Shown here: positions 17,315-26,912 of the stretch, in pieces
Numbering within the stretch: position 1 is the stretch's first letter
How the letters are laid out: every line of letters starts with the position of its first letter
The notes under the pieces: generated by a model
The model's database searches: none
Seen by the model: the letters and a program-made list of their open reading frames with translations, nothing else
Told to the model about the DNA's origin: nothing
Origin: Pseudoalteromonas sp. NC201
Lineage (GTDB): Bacteria; Pseudomonadota; Gammaproteobacteria; Enterobacterales; Alteromonadaceae
Assembly (NCBI RefSeq): GCF_002850255.1
Contig: NZ_CP022523.1
Coordinates: forward strand, 568,486 to 632,485
DNA: 64,000 nt
Reading direction: 5' to 3'
Made by a program: the position numbers and the translations under genes

Positions 17315-18004
17315 ATGCTATCCATGCGTCACTTATCCAAAGCTTACTATACCGATACAATAAAAACTCAAGCCTTGCAGCCATTTGACTTACGTATAGA
17401 GCAGCGGGAGTTTGTTTCAGTAGTCGGCCCATCGGGTTCAGGAAAAACGACTTTTTTAAACATTACAGGTCTGTTAGAGGATTTTTGTGACGGGAGTTAT
17501 GAGCTAGATGGCATCAATGTTGAAAAGTTAAGTGACAAAGCTAAATCTAAACTACGTAATGAAAAGATCGGTTTTATTTTCCAGAGCTTTAACTTACTTC
17601 CGGACCTCAACCTTTACGACAATGTTGATATGCCTCTTCGCTATCGTAAATTATCTTCAAAAGAACGTCATGAAAGGATCATGGATGCGTTGAATAAGGT
17701 GGGCCTTGCCTCACGTAAGGAGCATTACCCATCGCAACTATCAGGAGGTCAACAGCAAAGGGTCGCGATTGCTCGTGCAATAGCTGGTAAACCTTCATTT
17801 TTACTTGCTGACGAACCAACGGGTAATTTAGATAGCAAAATGGCAGATAGTATTATGGAATTGCTCATGGATATTAATACACAAGGAACGAGTGTAGTGA
17901 TGGTAACGCACGATACGCATCAAGCAGCCAAAGCACAGCGCATTATTGAGATCCGTGATGGCGTGATAATTGAGCGTAAACACTGTAACAAAGCGATTGC
18001 TTAG
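17315..18004 (+). CDS. MacB/LolD-type ABC transporter ATP-binding protein
   Basis: 229 residues, normal for a stand-alone ATPase of this family. Walker A GPSGSGKTT, Q-loop FIFQSFNLLPDL, signature LSGGQQQRVAIARAIA, Walker B FLLADEPTGNLDS and H-loop VMVTHD are all present. It powers export with the two FtsX-type permeases that follow. The ATG has GGAG upstream. Confidence 0.95.
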   Translation: MLSMRHLSKAYYTDTIKTQALQPFDLRIEQREFVSVVGPSGSGKTTFLNITGLLEDFCDGSYELDGINVEKLSDKAKSKLRNEKIGFIFQSFNLLPDLNLYDNVDMPLRYRKLSSKERHERIMDALNKVGLASRKEHYPSQLSGGQQQRVAIARAIAGKPSFLLADEPTGNLDSKMADSIMELLMDINTQGTSVVMVTHDTHQAAKAQRIIEIRDGVIIERKHCNKAIA

Positions 18005-18013
18005 GGATAAGTT

Positions 18014-19345
18014 ATGTTTGGCTACTATCTTAAATTGGCACTTATTTCATTGCGAAAAACGCCGTTTTTATCATTTTTAATGGTGGTCACAATTGCCGTT
18101 GGAATAGGTGCTGCAATGACGACTTATACGGTTAGTTATTTATTGGCAAAAGACCCTATTCCTTCTAAAAGCGACAAACTGTTTAATGTTCGCCTAAATA
18201 GTTATGGACCTGATAAACCTTTCAATATTTCTCAAGGAAAGGAAGTCCCACCTTTTATTCTTAGCTACCAAGATGCGATAAATTTGCAAAATGCTAAACG
18301 TGGTGTGAGGCAAACACCTCTTGCTAGTTTCAAGATGATGTCTCGAGCGACCGAGCAGCCTATTACTGATGCAAAGATGACGTTAATAAGAAGTGCTTAT
18401 CGTGACATGTTCGGTATGTTTGAGGTGCCATTTAAATTTGGAGGTGCATGGGATGAGACTGCTGACAAAGACGGTCTGCAAGTTGCTGTAATAAGCAATG
18501 AATTAAATAACAAGTTATTTAATGGAGAAAACTCAATAGGTAAGTCGTTGCTGATAGGTGATTTGCAATACCGCGTCGTTGGAGTGACTGACGATTGGTA
18601 TCCAGTTCCCAAATTTTTTGACAACAGGACCCGTGCCTTTAATAAACCAAGAGACATTATTATTCCATTTCAGGCACAGATAAATAATCAACATTGGACT
18701 AGCTCTGATGTTTCTTACCAGTGTTGGAAAGAACCCGCTGATGACTCTTTTTTGGCTATTTTGGCATCTGAATGTGTTTGGGTCTCATATTGGGTAGAGT
18801 TAAGCTCAGCCGCAGCGAGAAATCAATATATGGACTTTTTGGTTAACTATTCGATGGAACAAAGAGAATATGGCCGGTTTTTACGAGAACCTCTGCATCA
18901 ACTATTCAATGTTAAAGAGCAGCTTATTGAAAGAAAAATCATTAAGGATGATGGCAATGTGGCGATTTGGTTGGCATTTGCATTTCTGATTGTTTGTTTA
19001 CTGAACTGTATGGCTATGATGGTTGCCAAGTTCCATGCTAGGTCTGGCGAAGTTGGGCTTCGCAGGGCAGTTGGTGCTTCCAAGCAACATATTATCGCTC
19101 AATTTACTGTTGAAACCTTCATTATTGGCTTAGTGGGAGGGGTGTTAGGCTTGATATTGGCTCAGATTGGGTTGAGTATAACTGCGCAGTTGTATAGTCA
19201 CTTATATGCTGAAATGTTGGAAATGACACTAAGTATTGTTGTTATGACGATTGTACTTGCGGTAATAAGTGCGGTTACTTTTGGCTTGCTACCGACGCTA
19301 CGTGCGGCAAAAGTTCAGCCATCAAGTCAGCTGAAATGCCTGTAG
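18014..19345 (+). CDS. MacB-like ABC transporter permease (FtsX domain)
   Basis: 443 residues. It has an N-terminal membrane helix (about 18-40), a large periplasmic MacB-type domain (about 45-310) and three C-terminal helices with the FtsX signature (GEVGLRRAVGASKQHIIAQF). It is a mechanotransmission-type permease that would transfer ATPase motion to the adaptor. Together with the next gene it forms a heteromeric pair. The family exports antimicrobial peptides, macrolides or lipoproteins; the cargo is unknown here. Confidence 0.92.
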   Translation: MFGYYLKLALISLRKTPFLSFLMVVTIAVGIGAAMTTYTVSYLLAKDPIPSKSDKLFNVRLNSYGPDKPFNISQGKEVPPFILSYQDAINLQNAKRGVRQTPLASFKMMSRATEQPITDAKMTLIRSAYRDMFGMFEVPFKFGGAWDETADKDGLQVAVISNELNNKLFNGENSIGKSLLIGDLQYRVVGVTDDWYPVPKFFDNRTRAFNKPRDIIIPFQAQINNQHWTSSDVSYQCWKEPADDSFLAILASECVWVSYWVELSSAAARNQYMDFLVNYSMEQREYGRFLREPLHQLFNVKEQLIERKIIKDDGNVAIWLAFAFLIVCLLNCMAMMVAKFHARSGEVGLRRAVGASKQHIIAQFTVETFIIGLVGGVLGLILAQIGLSITAQLYSHLYAEMLEMTLSIVVMTIVLAVISAVTFGLLPTLRAAKVQPSSQLKCL

Positions 19346-19355
19346 GAGTCTTCCA

Positions 19356-20564
19356 ATGAGAGATTTATTGCCAATTTTAAAAACTTTAAGCAAAAATAAA
19401 GCATCGCCATTGTTGCTCGTCCTGCAGATTGCGCTGACATTTACCATTCTAGTAAACACCATATATATGATGGTAATTAAAGAGCAAGAACTGACAAAGC
19501 CTACTGGCCTTACGGAGCAGCAGTTGTTTAGTTTTAGCACTAATCTTGAAGGTACTGATGAAGAAAAAAATGCGGCGCTTGATACTGATCTTGCAGACAT
19601 TCGTGCGTTAGCCAGTGTTGAGAGTGCAAGTACGATTACTAGTATGCCGCTTACTAATTGGGGTCGCTCACTAGATGTTGGTTTCACCCCTGAGGAAGAT
19701 GAAAGGATAACTCACGCAGGCTACTATGGTTCGGATGACACCATCGTTGATACACTCGGATTGCGTGTCGTAGCAGGAAGAAATTTTAAATATAATGACG
19801 TGATACACAAATACTTTGATGGTCACTCTGAGTCCGCAAGTGTTTTAGTCTCGCAAGCTTTAGCGCATAAAATTCGCCCGAATGATTGGCGTAGCGTGGT
19901 TGGAGAAACTATTTATGTTGAATCTGTACCGCAAAAGGTTGTGGGTATCGTTGAAACTATGAAGTCTCCTTGGCGGTTCTGGTATGCGTACGATATGACT
20001 GTGATTGGATCGATTAGAGAGCATTATGAAGAAACAATTATTGTTGTTAGAGCGAAACCAGACCAGCGAGAAACAGCAATGGCTGAAGTTCAAGCATTAT
20101 TACTTAAAAAGCCTGGTCGCCAGGTTGATGCGTTTAAGTCCTTTGAACAAATAAAGACAGAGAACTTGCAGGCCGATTATGCAGTGAGCCAAACATTAAA
20201 GGCGGTAATTGCCGCGTTGGCATGCGTTACTATATTAGGAATATTTGGTCAGGCAAGATACACCGTTCATAAACGTCGCAAGCAAATCGGTACTCGACGC
20301 GCGCTCGGGGCGACTCAGGCCGATATTCTACGCTACTTTATGATTGAAAATGCGGTGGTGTCTTTATTTGGTATTACTCTGGGTATAATCATCGCAATCA
20401 CTGCGAATATTTACTTGGTTAATTACTTTGGGCTCACCAGTGTACCCGGTGATTATTTGATTGTTGGTGCGATTATTATGCTCGTTGCTGGTCAGTTAGC
20501 TGTTACTTACCCCGCAATGGTTGCTGCAAAAGTACCACCTGCTATTGCAACTCGTACAGCATAA
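19356..20564 (+). CDS. MacB-like ABC transporter permease (second subunit)
   Basis: 402 residues with the same topology as the preceding permease: N-terminal helix (LLLVLQIALTFTILVNTIYM), periplasmic domain and C-terminal FtsX domain (KQIGTRRALGATQADILRYF). GGAG lies 8 bp before the ATG. It is the last gene of the adaptor-ATPase-permease-permease operon. Two different permeases with a single ATPase imply a heterodimer. Confidence 0.92.
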   Translation: MRDLLPILKTLSKNKASPLLLVLQIALTFTILVNTIYMMVIKEQELTKPTGLTEQQLFSFSTNLEGTDEEKNAALDTDLADIRALASVESASTITSMPLTNWGRSLDVGFTPEEDERITHAGYYGSDDTIVDTLGLRVVAGRNFKYNDVIHKYFDGHSESASVLVSQALAHKIRPNDWRSVVGETIYVESVPQKVVGIVETMKSPWRFWYAYDMTVIGSIREHYEETIIVVRAKPDQRETAMAEVQALLLKKPGRQVDAFKSFEQIKTENLQADYAVSQTLKAVIAALACVTILGIFGQARYTVHKRRKQIGTRRALGATQADILRYFMIENAVVSLFGITLGIIIAITANIYLVNYFGLTSVPGDYLIVGAIIMLVAGQLAVTYPAMVAAKVPPAIATRTA

Positions 20565-20643
20565 TCAGTTTTCAGTGCTCGTTGCTGCTATTTCAAGCCT
20601 TCAGTTACTTTGCTAAAATGGTAAACGGAGGCTTGAAAAGACT

Positions 20644-21057
20644 ATGCTTAAAATCTCAAATAACGTCACGCTTGCAGAGTGGGAAATCGATATTTCCGCT
20701 ATTCGCGCACAAGGTGCGGGTGGACAAAACGTCAATAAAGTCTCCAGTGCCATTCATCTTAGGTTTGACATCAACCGCTCAACATTGCCTGATTTTTACA
20801 AATCGCGGCTACTTGCACTTAAAGACTCAAGAATTACCAAAGAAGGTGTCATTGTGCTTAAAGCACAGAGCTTTCGCACCCAAGAGCAAAACAAAGAAGA
20901 TGCCTTGGAGCGGCTAAAAACACTGATCCTCGCGGCCACCAAAGTTGAAAAAACACGCAGAGCCACCAAGCCAACAAAAAGCTCGCAAAAGAAACGCCTG
21001 AATCAAAAGACCAAACGGGGCCAAACCAAATCATTGAGGGGGTCGGTCAATTGGTAA
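20644..21057 (+). CDS. arfB: Alternative ribosome-rescue factor ArfB (peptidyl-tRNA hydrolase, YaeJ type)
   Basis: 137 residues. The catalytic GGQ motif is at residues 26-28 within RAQGAGGQNVNKVSSA, which matches class-I release factor domain 3. The Lys/Arg-rich C-terminal tail (KSSQKKRLNQKTKRGQTKS) is the part that enters the empty mRNA channel. It frees peptides from ribosomes stalled without a stop codon. Length and order match ArfB rather than full release factors. It stands alone after the ABC operon. Confidence 0.93.
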   Translation: MLKISNNVTLAEWEIDISAIRAQGAGGQNVNKVSSAIHLRFDINRSTLPDFYKSRLLALKDSRITKEGVIVLKAQSFRTQEQNKEDALERLKTLILAATKVEKTRRATKPTKSSQKKRLNQKTKRGQTKSLRGSVNW

Positions 21058-21076
21058 GGGTTTAATTGAACTTAGC

Positions 21077-21436
21077 CTAGTTGTTGAGGATGGTTTTGTT
21101 TTTCTTGTATCTAATAAAAGCAAGGTTTGCCATCAAAATTAAAAACCCAATACTTAAATAACCCAAAAACAATATGAAAGTAAATGAGGTGATTTTTAAA
21201 TCAACACTGGATGCTATTAGTAGAAGTATATTGGAAAGAATACTCGACACAAAGATGGTTACAGCTACTGTATTAGCATGTTTTAATCGCTCAGAAGAGG
21301 CTGACAGTGATATTAGCGCTACTATAAACCAATGATAATTTGAAAAGGCTTCCTCTTTCACAACAATGGTGTAAATCATTGTTACGATGAAACCAAGCAT
21401 CGGTAACAAAGCTACAGAATTTAAAAATTTACTCAT
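21077..21436 (-). CDS. Small membrane protein, four predicted helices
   Basis: 119 residues with hydrophobic segments at about 8-26, 36-46, 55-77 and 84-107, and a basic C-terminus (RYKKNKTILNN). It is probably an inner-membrane protein. No motif or family is recognised. It converges on arfB, 19 bp away. The DNA is AT-rich and next to palindromic repeats. Confidence 0.6.
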   Translation of the reverse strand: MSKFLNSVALLPMLGFIVTMIYTIVVKEEAFSNYHWFIVALISLSASSERLKHANTVAVTIFVSSILSNILLLIASSVDLKITSFTFILFLGYLSIGFLILMANLAFIRYKKNKTILNN

Positions 21437-21592
21437 AATGTCCTCTTGAGTGTATATCGCTAAGCAGATTGCTCTTCCCCAAAAGTAACACCGTTTGGCG
21501 TTTTTACTGGGATCCTAAATCTAAGAATAATACTACAATTATTGGTGCTAATTTGGCAAAACATGTTTTGCCGACAGATCATCTCAATAAAT

Positions 21593-21802
21593 AACCTGAG
21601 CTGCGGATAATTAATGCCTTCCTAGTAGCCAGTTTTAGCGCTAACTGCGTAAATTCGCCTTGCCTACAGGAAGTAGGTACCTTAGTGAGAGCAGGACGCA
21701 GAAGCGGTGTTATCTCTAAAACTCTCTGGCTAGACAAAGAGGTAAATTAAGTTGTGCGTTAACAGCAATGAGTTAACTCATTCCTTTTCCAAACCTCAGG
21801 TT
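21593..21802. repeat. Palindromic MITE-like repeat, copy A
   Basis: The 210-bp unit is bounded by AACCTGAG and CTCAGGTT. Its arms are imperfectly complementary (GGATAATTAATGCCTTCCTAG near the left; CTAAAACTCTCTGGCTAGAC to the right), so single-stranded DNA or RNA would fold into a long hairpin. It contains no reading frame of note. Copy B follows 4 bp later. Confidence 0.75.
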
Positions 21803-21806
21803 AAAT

Positions 21807-22002
21807 AACCTGAGCTGTGGATAATTAATGCCTTTCTAGCAGCCTGTTTTAGTGCTAACTGCGTTGAATTCACTTCCAATAGCCAGCTATTGGCGCGTAA
21901 ATTCGCCTTGTTTTCCCTAAAACTCTCTGGCTAGACAAGGAAAAAACTAAGTTGTGCTTTAGCAACAATGAGTTGGAACATTCCTTATCCAAACCTCAGG
22001 TT
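21807..22002. repeat. Palindromic MITE-like repeat, copy B
   Basis: A 196-bp tandem copy of the preceding unit with the same AACCTGAG/CTCAGGTT ends. Long stretches are shared: GGATAATTAATGCCTT, GTGCTAACTGCGT, AAATTCGCCTTG and AAAACTCTCTGGCTAGACAA. It also has an internal palindrome, CCAATAGCCAGCTATTGG. Diverged relatives occur at 37063, 40134 and 40297. Confidence 0.75.
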
Positions 22003-22347
22003 AAATAGATTCATAGTTATTTGTCTCGAAGGGGGTGCTGATTTACTTTGAAGTCGCTCTGAGTGGTCCCCAAGCTCGTTACTTTCCTCCAAAGAAAAAT
22101 CTATTTTATTGCTTTTTATTTCAATGCAATAGCATATTTCGTCAATGTTTTCATAAAAAGTGTTTGCTTTTTAGTCTGTAATGTTAAAAAGTAACAGTGT
22201 AATCTTTATTTTTTGTTAGTAAGTAACATGTGATGTGTTAGGGGCGTTTAGAGCACGTCACTGTGTGGTAGGTTTTTGGGCTGTGGTGCTAGAGATGGCA
22301 TTGCTGGCTTTTTCACTGGTTTTTAAAAAGAAGAAAGGAACAAAAAA
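22003..22347 (+). other. AT-rich intergenic region upstream of the glycan TonB receptor
   Basis: There is no reading frame or RNA gene that I can support. The region is rich in TTTTTAT tracts and should contain the promoter and regulator sites for the receptor. AAGAAAGGA lies 8 bp before the receptor ATG as ribosome binding site. Confidence 0.5.
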
Positions 22348-25300
22348 ATGTCAAAACTAGTCACCGGTATTGGTAAACATAACCCTAAACGAAGCAAACT
22401 GAGCCTTGTGGTTTCATCTGTACTTCTTGGGTTTTCTCCACTTTGGGTTGCCGCCGAAACTGTGGGTCAAAATGACAGCGATGTCAAATCTGCGACTGAG
22501 AACGAAGCGGTTGAAGTCATTGAAGTTCGTGGGATCCGAGGCAGTATCAATAGTGCCCAAAACATCAAGCGCTTCGCTGATACGGTCAAAGACGTGATCA
22601 CGGCGTCAGATATCGGGGCATTACCAGACAAATCGGTGACTGAAGCGCTGCAACGTGTACCGGGTGTTACGATTGAGCGATTTGCATCGTCCGATGACCC
22701 TAAACATTATGCTGATGAAGGTACAGGCGTGTTGGTTCGTGGCCTAGACAGGGTTCGCTCTGAGGTGAATGGCAGAGACGCTTTTAGTGCAAATCCGTCA
22801 GGCGGTCTGAGCTATGAAGACTTTCCTGCTGAATTGCTAGGTGCGGTAGAAGTGGTTAAAAACCAAACTGCGGATCTTATTTCAGGCGGTATATCTGGCA
22901 CGGTGAACCTTATCACCCGCAAACCATTTGACTCTGACGACCGGCTTATCTCGTTCAATGCAAAGGCCAACTATGGCGACTTTAGAGAAGAAGTGACGCC
23001 TTCGTTTTCAGCGTTGTTTTCCGACAGTTGGGAAACCAGTGCAGGTAAGTTCGGATTCTTAATTGCGGCTTCCTCATCAGAATATCAGACTCGAGGAGAT
23101 GGTGTTGGCCTTGGCAATTTCCACTCTCGAGGCGATTCCTTTATTCCTACCTTGGATCAATGGGGTGGCATAACCGGTGTTGAACCATCATCGCCTGTGG
23201 ATGGCCCCGCTTTACCAGGGCAACCAGCTGGCAGTGTATGGCATGTGCCTGTCGCTATCCATATGAGCACGGCAACTAATGACCGTGAACGTACCGGCTT
23301 AACCTCTTCACTGCAGTGGGCAAATGCTGATGAGACCATAGTTGCGACATTAGAGCACATTCGCTCAGAAGCGTCTCTTGAGTGGAACGAGCGGCAAATA
23401 GGACAAGCAGCTCAAGGGTTTAAAGGTTTTATGGGGTCTTCACAAAATTGGACTGAAAATACGGAAAGTGGCCACCCACTAACTACAGATGATGGTTTTG
23501 TGACTTCCGGTATTGCACTTGGCGTGAGCCCCGAAACGCCATTCTTCTATCGTAGTCGCTGGAATTACAACGAAAATACCGTGAAGGACACTTCATTTAA
23601 ACTAACGTTAAAACCAATAGATAGATTGACGGTCGATTTTGATTACCAGCGGATCGACTCCGACAAAGAAGTGCAAAACTACAGTATGTCGGGTCAAACA
23701 CGGGGAAACCATGTTCATGTTGTCTCGCCTTATTTCCTCGATATGCGTGGCTCAAGGCCGACAGTAGAGTTTCTCAGTGACAATATTCTAACGGCAGGTT
23801 GGTCACCCAATGAAGATTGGAATGGACCTGTGCCTAACCTGTTTTTGGGCAGCGGTATGGAGCAGGTTGAGCGCAATACGGCAGAATCAGACAGCGTTAA
23901 ACTGGATTTTAAGTATGAGCTAGACGGTCATTTCACGAGTGTCAGTTCCGGTTTTTATATGTCAGATAAAGACCTAACGGTGCGAGATACCGCTTACGAG
24001 GGCTGGTCTGCAATTGGCACCCCTTGGATCCAAGATGACCGAAATGCCGCCGCGGCGGTAAATCGTCCAGAATTATTTGAGCGCGTTGATTTTTCAGATT
24101 ATTACAATGGTCAGGTATTACAGGGGCCAGTCAATAACTTCTTGTTCCCAAGTATGGATCTGGTGAAAAACTACGCCGACTCTTTGCGCCAAGGTTGTCG
24201 TGATGGTTGGCACAATGCCACCAACAGTGCGGCAAACAACGGTACATGCTCTGGCACTTATGTACCTTATGCAGACAAACCCAATCGCGTTGAAGGCCCA
24301 TTCGCCGCACACAATATAAGTTCGACCAACGAGAAGCGTACTGAATTTTACATTCGCGGTGATTTTGACTTCGAGTTTCAAGACATTCCAGTGGTGGGTA
24401 ACGTTGGCCTGCGCTATGTAAACTATCAACTAGAGTCTACGGGCGCTTTGGTGCAACCCGCCCTCATCAAACGTGGTGAAGAGGGGACATCACTTAATAA
24501 TGTGATGCAGCAGGCAGAATATAAGCGATATTACGACATTGCAGGGGGAGAGTCCGAACTCAGTACCGTTGATGGCACAGATTATAGCACTTTGCTTCCG
24601 AGCTTAAATTTGAGTTTTGGTGTATCAGAAGACGTAGTGGTGCGATTTGGTGCATCAAAAGCGTTGTATTACCCAAGTTTAGTTGATGCCAGAAATATCA
24701 GTATTCTTAACTTGGATTACACTCGCGTGCTACAAACTCCCGGCGCTGATTACGACGAGGCAACTAACCCCGTTGTTGGGCTAGACGATATCAGTCTAAC
24801 GGCGCTTTCTGGGAATCCATATTTAGAGCCTGAAGAAGCAATAAATACTGATTTAACTACCGAATGGTATTTCGCGTCCGCAGGTTATGTGACGGTAGGA
24901 CTATTTCACAAAAAGCTAGATAATATAATCCGTAGCCGCGCCTTTGATCTTGATGTTTCTTATGGCGGCGAAGATTATGATGTCTCTGCTTATGGCCCTG
25001 CTAACACTGGCTCTGGCACCATTCGTGGGATGGAGTTTTCCTACTCACAATTCTACGACATGTTACCGGGTGCATGGAGCGGTTTAGGTTTGCAACTTAA
25101 CTTTACCTATATCGATCAAGATGGACTTGAAGATCCAAATGAAGTCTCTAAAGGCACGCTTGGTTTCGATGAAAATGGAAACCCGCTAACCGATAATCGT
25201 AATACCTTCCGAGTGTTTGGAGGTTTGCCGCTACAAGGTTACTCAGACCAAAACTTTAATATCATCGGTATGTATGAGTACGAGGACATTTCTTTTCGCC

Positions 25301-25566
25301 TTGCATACACTTGGCGCTCTGAGTATTTGCTCACACTTAGGGAATCTGAAGAGTACGTCCCTGCCTATGCAGAGGCGTCAGGTATGATGGATGCAAGCTT
25401 GTATTACACCATCAACGAGCATTGGAAAGTGGGTTTTGAAGCCAGCAATTTATTGGATACGGAAACAAAAACCAAGTATCAGATGGACCAAGCTGGGACA
25501 AAAACGCAGGCACTCAACTTTACCACGGATAGACGTTTTGCATTGAGCGTCCGTGCGACTTTCTAA
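22348..25566 (+). CDS. TonB-dependent receptor, glycan-type
   Basis: 1072 residues. It has an N-terminal signal sequence (SKLSLVVSSVLLGFSPLWVAAE), a TonB box (EVIEVRGIRGS), a plug (ALPDKSVTEALQRVPGVTIE, LVRGLDRVRSEVNG) and a large barrel ending in RFALSVRATF. The RGIRGS...SITEAL-type plug is the variant seen in receptors for oligosaccharides in marine gammaproteobacteria. It heads the chitin-sugar locus, so oxidised or plain chitooligosaccharide is the likely ligand (inference from position). Confidence 0.92.
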   Translation: MSKLVTGIGKHNPKRSKLSLVVSSVLLGFSPLWVAAETVGQNDSDVKSATENEAVEVIEVRGIRGSINSAQNIKRFADTVKDVITASDIGALPDKSVTEALQRVPGVTIERFASSDDPKHYADEGTGVLVRGLDRVRSEVNGRDAFSANPSGGLSYEDFPAELLGAVEVVKNQTADLISGGISGTVNLITRKPFDSDDRLISFNAKANYGDFREEVTPSFSALFSDSWETSAGKFGFLIAASSSEYQTRGDGVGLGNFHSRGDSFIPTLDQWGGITGVEPSSPVDGPALPGQPAGSVWHVPVAIHMSTATNDRERTGLTSSLQWANADETIVATLEHIRSEASLEWNERQIGQAAQGFKGFMGSSQNWTENTESGHPLTTDDGFVTSGIALGVSPETPFFYRSRWNYNENTVKDTSFKLTLKPIDRLTVDFDYQRIDSDKEVQNYSMSGQTRGNHVHVVSPYFLDMRGSRPTVEFLSDNILTAGWSPNEDWNGPVPNLFLGSGMEQVERNTAESDSVKLDFKYELDGHFTSVSSGFYMSDKDLTVRDTAYEGWSAIGTPWIQDDRNAAAAVNRPELFERVDFSDYYNGQVLQGPVNNFLFPSMDLVKNYADSLRQGCRDGWHNATNSAANNGTCSGTYVPYADKPNRVEGPFAAHNISSTNEKRTEFYIRGDFDFEFQDIPVVGNVGLRYVNYQLESTGALVQPALIKRGEEGTSLNNVMQQAEYKRYYDIAGGESELSTVDGTDYSTLLPSLNLSFGVSEDVVVRFGASKALYYPSLVDARNISILNLDYTRVLQTPGADYDEATNPVVGLDDISLTALSGNPYLEPEEAINTDLTTEWYFASAGYVTVGLFHKKLDNIIRSRAFDLDVSYGGEDYDVSAYGPANTGSGTIRGMEFSYSQFYDMLPGAWSGLGLQLNFTYIDQDGLEDPNEVSKGTLGFDENGNPLTDNRNTFRVFGGLPLQGYSDQNFNIIGMYEYEDISFRLAYTWRSEYLLTLRESEEYVPAYAEASGMMDASLYYTINEHWKVGFEASNLLDTETKTKYQMDQAGTKTQALNFTTDRRFALSVRATF

Positions 25567-25575
25567 TGTCAGCAA

Positions 25576-25596
25576 AGGCCAAGTGCAGCTTGGCCT
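25576..25596 (+). terminator. Hairpin after the receptor gene
   Basis: AGGCCAAG, loop TGCAG, CTTGGCCT: a perfect 8-bp stem 10 bp past the stop. There is no T run, so it may attenuate between the abundant receptor message and the catabolic genes. Confidence 0.5.
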
Positions 25597-25672
25597 GATA
25601 CCAATCGCAGTAAGTCAATGTACTATTTTGACGTGTGGAACTAATGTTTAAACTCAAGGATTTGAATAAACA

Positions 25673-26899
25673 ATGACAATATTAGCGAAAGGCACTGGTG
25701 ACCCATTGCAACTAGAAGGTTGCGGCTGGGATATTCTCGCAGAGCAGGTCAGTTTGCCAGTTGCAGTGATAAAGCAAGACGCCATCAGCCACAACGCGAA
25801 TTGGATGGTGAATTTTGCAAAGGAAAGCCAAGTATTATTGGCACCCCACGGCAAGACGACGATGTCACCAGCGCTATTTACACTACAGCTTGAACATGGC
25901 GCATGGGCTATCACGGTAGCGACCGTACCACAAGTTTCCGTAGCCATAGTTGCGGGCGCAAAACGAGTGATCTTAGCGAATCAACTTGTTGGCGAATATC
26001 ATATGAAGCAAGTTGCTAGCATGCTTACTGATACTGACGTTGAGCTCTATTGTTTTGTTGACTCTATTGCAAATGCCCATGCCTTAGGCACATTTTTTAC
26101 TCAGCATTCGCTGCGCATTTCCATTTTACTCGAGGTGGGAGTTGAAGGTGGTCGCGCTGGTTGGCGCAATCTTGCAACGATAGTGCAGCTAGTCAATGTA
26201 TGCCAACAGTATGCTAGTTTAGAGGTAGCTGGCATTGGGTTTTATGAAGGCGTGATCCACGGCCATAACGCCGAGCAAAGGATTGCCACATTCGTTGACT
26301 CAGTAATAAAAACGGCGGCAGATTTACGACAAAAAAATGTGTTTTCAAAGGCGTTACCTATTATCACGGGGGCGGGGTCTGCTTGGTACGATGTTGTGAC
26401 AAAGACACTAAACAAAAGTGAACAGGCTCAGCAATTTCGTTTTGTGATCCGTCCCGGCTGCTACCTTATTCACGATACTGGGATCTATCAGGATGCGCAG
26501 CAAGCGGTGTTATCACGGAGCAATCTCGCTTGCGATTTGGGAGAAAGTTTGGTGTCGAGCTTAAGTATATGGGCTTACGTGCTTTCGACTCCAGAGCCGG
26601 GTGTCGCGATAATTGGCATGGGTAAAAGGGATGTCGCATTTGATGCTGGCATGCCCACACCAGAGCTGATTTACTCTCCGCCGTCAAAGCAGCTGTGCTC
26701 ATTAGGCGGCGCGGTAAAGGTCGAAAAAATCATGGATCAACACGCTATGGTAAGTATTGCATTTGGATGCGAGGTGCAGGTTGGCGATATGATCTGCTTT
26801 TCGACTTCTCATCCTTGCTTGACCTTTGATAAGTGGCGACAAATTGGTGTTGTCGAGCGGGATTGGGTGATCACCCAAACCATTTCTACCTATTTTTAA
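25673..26899 (+). CDS. PLP-dependent amino acid deaminase (DSD1/D-threonine aldolase-like); candidate D-glucosaminate dehydratase
   Basis: 408 residues, fold-type III PLP enzyme. The Schiff-base lysine is K61 in APHGKTTMSPALF. GVEGGRAGW, GAGSAWYDVV and the C-terminal metal-site region (FSTSHPCLTFDKW, the H-x-C pair of the D-serine dehydratase family) are present. The family removes ammonia from D-serine-like substrates. Next to a deacylase, RidA and a KDG-type kinase, the best fitting reaction is 2-amino-2-deoxy-D-gluconate to 2-keto-3-deoxygluconate plus ammonia. D-serine or other D-amino acids remain alternatives. First gene of the catabolic run, with a 13-bp gap to the regulator. Confidence 0.85.
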   Translation: MTILAKGTGDPLQLEGCGWDILAEQVSLPVAVIKQDAISHNANWMVNFAKESQVLLAPHGKTTMSPALFTLQLEHGAWAITVATVPQVSVAIVAGAKRVILANQLVGEYHMKQVASMLTDTDVELYCFVDSIANAHALGTFFTQHSLRISILLEVGVEGGRAGWRNLATIVQLVNVCQQYASLEVAGIGFYEGVIHGHNAEQRIATFVDSVIKTAADLRQKNVFSKALPIITGAGSAWYDVVTKTLNKSEQAQQFRFVIRPGCYLIHDTGIYQDAQQAVLSRSNLACDLGESLVSSLSIWAYVLSTPEPGVAIIGMGKRDVAFDAGMPTPELIYSPPSKQLCSLGGAVKVEKIMDQHAMVSIAFGCEVQVGDMICFSTSHPCLTFDKWRQIGVVERDWVITQTISTYF

Positions 26900-26912
26900 T
26901 TGAGGCGAAGCT

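Noticed and set aside
20582..20917. 111-residue frame overlapping arfB
   Set aside because: It is out of frame with the clear GGQ protein and shows no family pattern.
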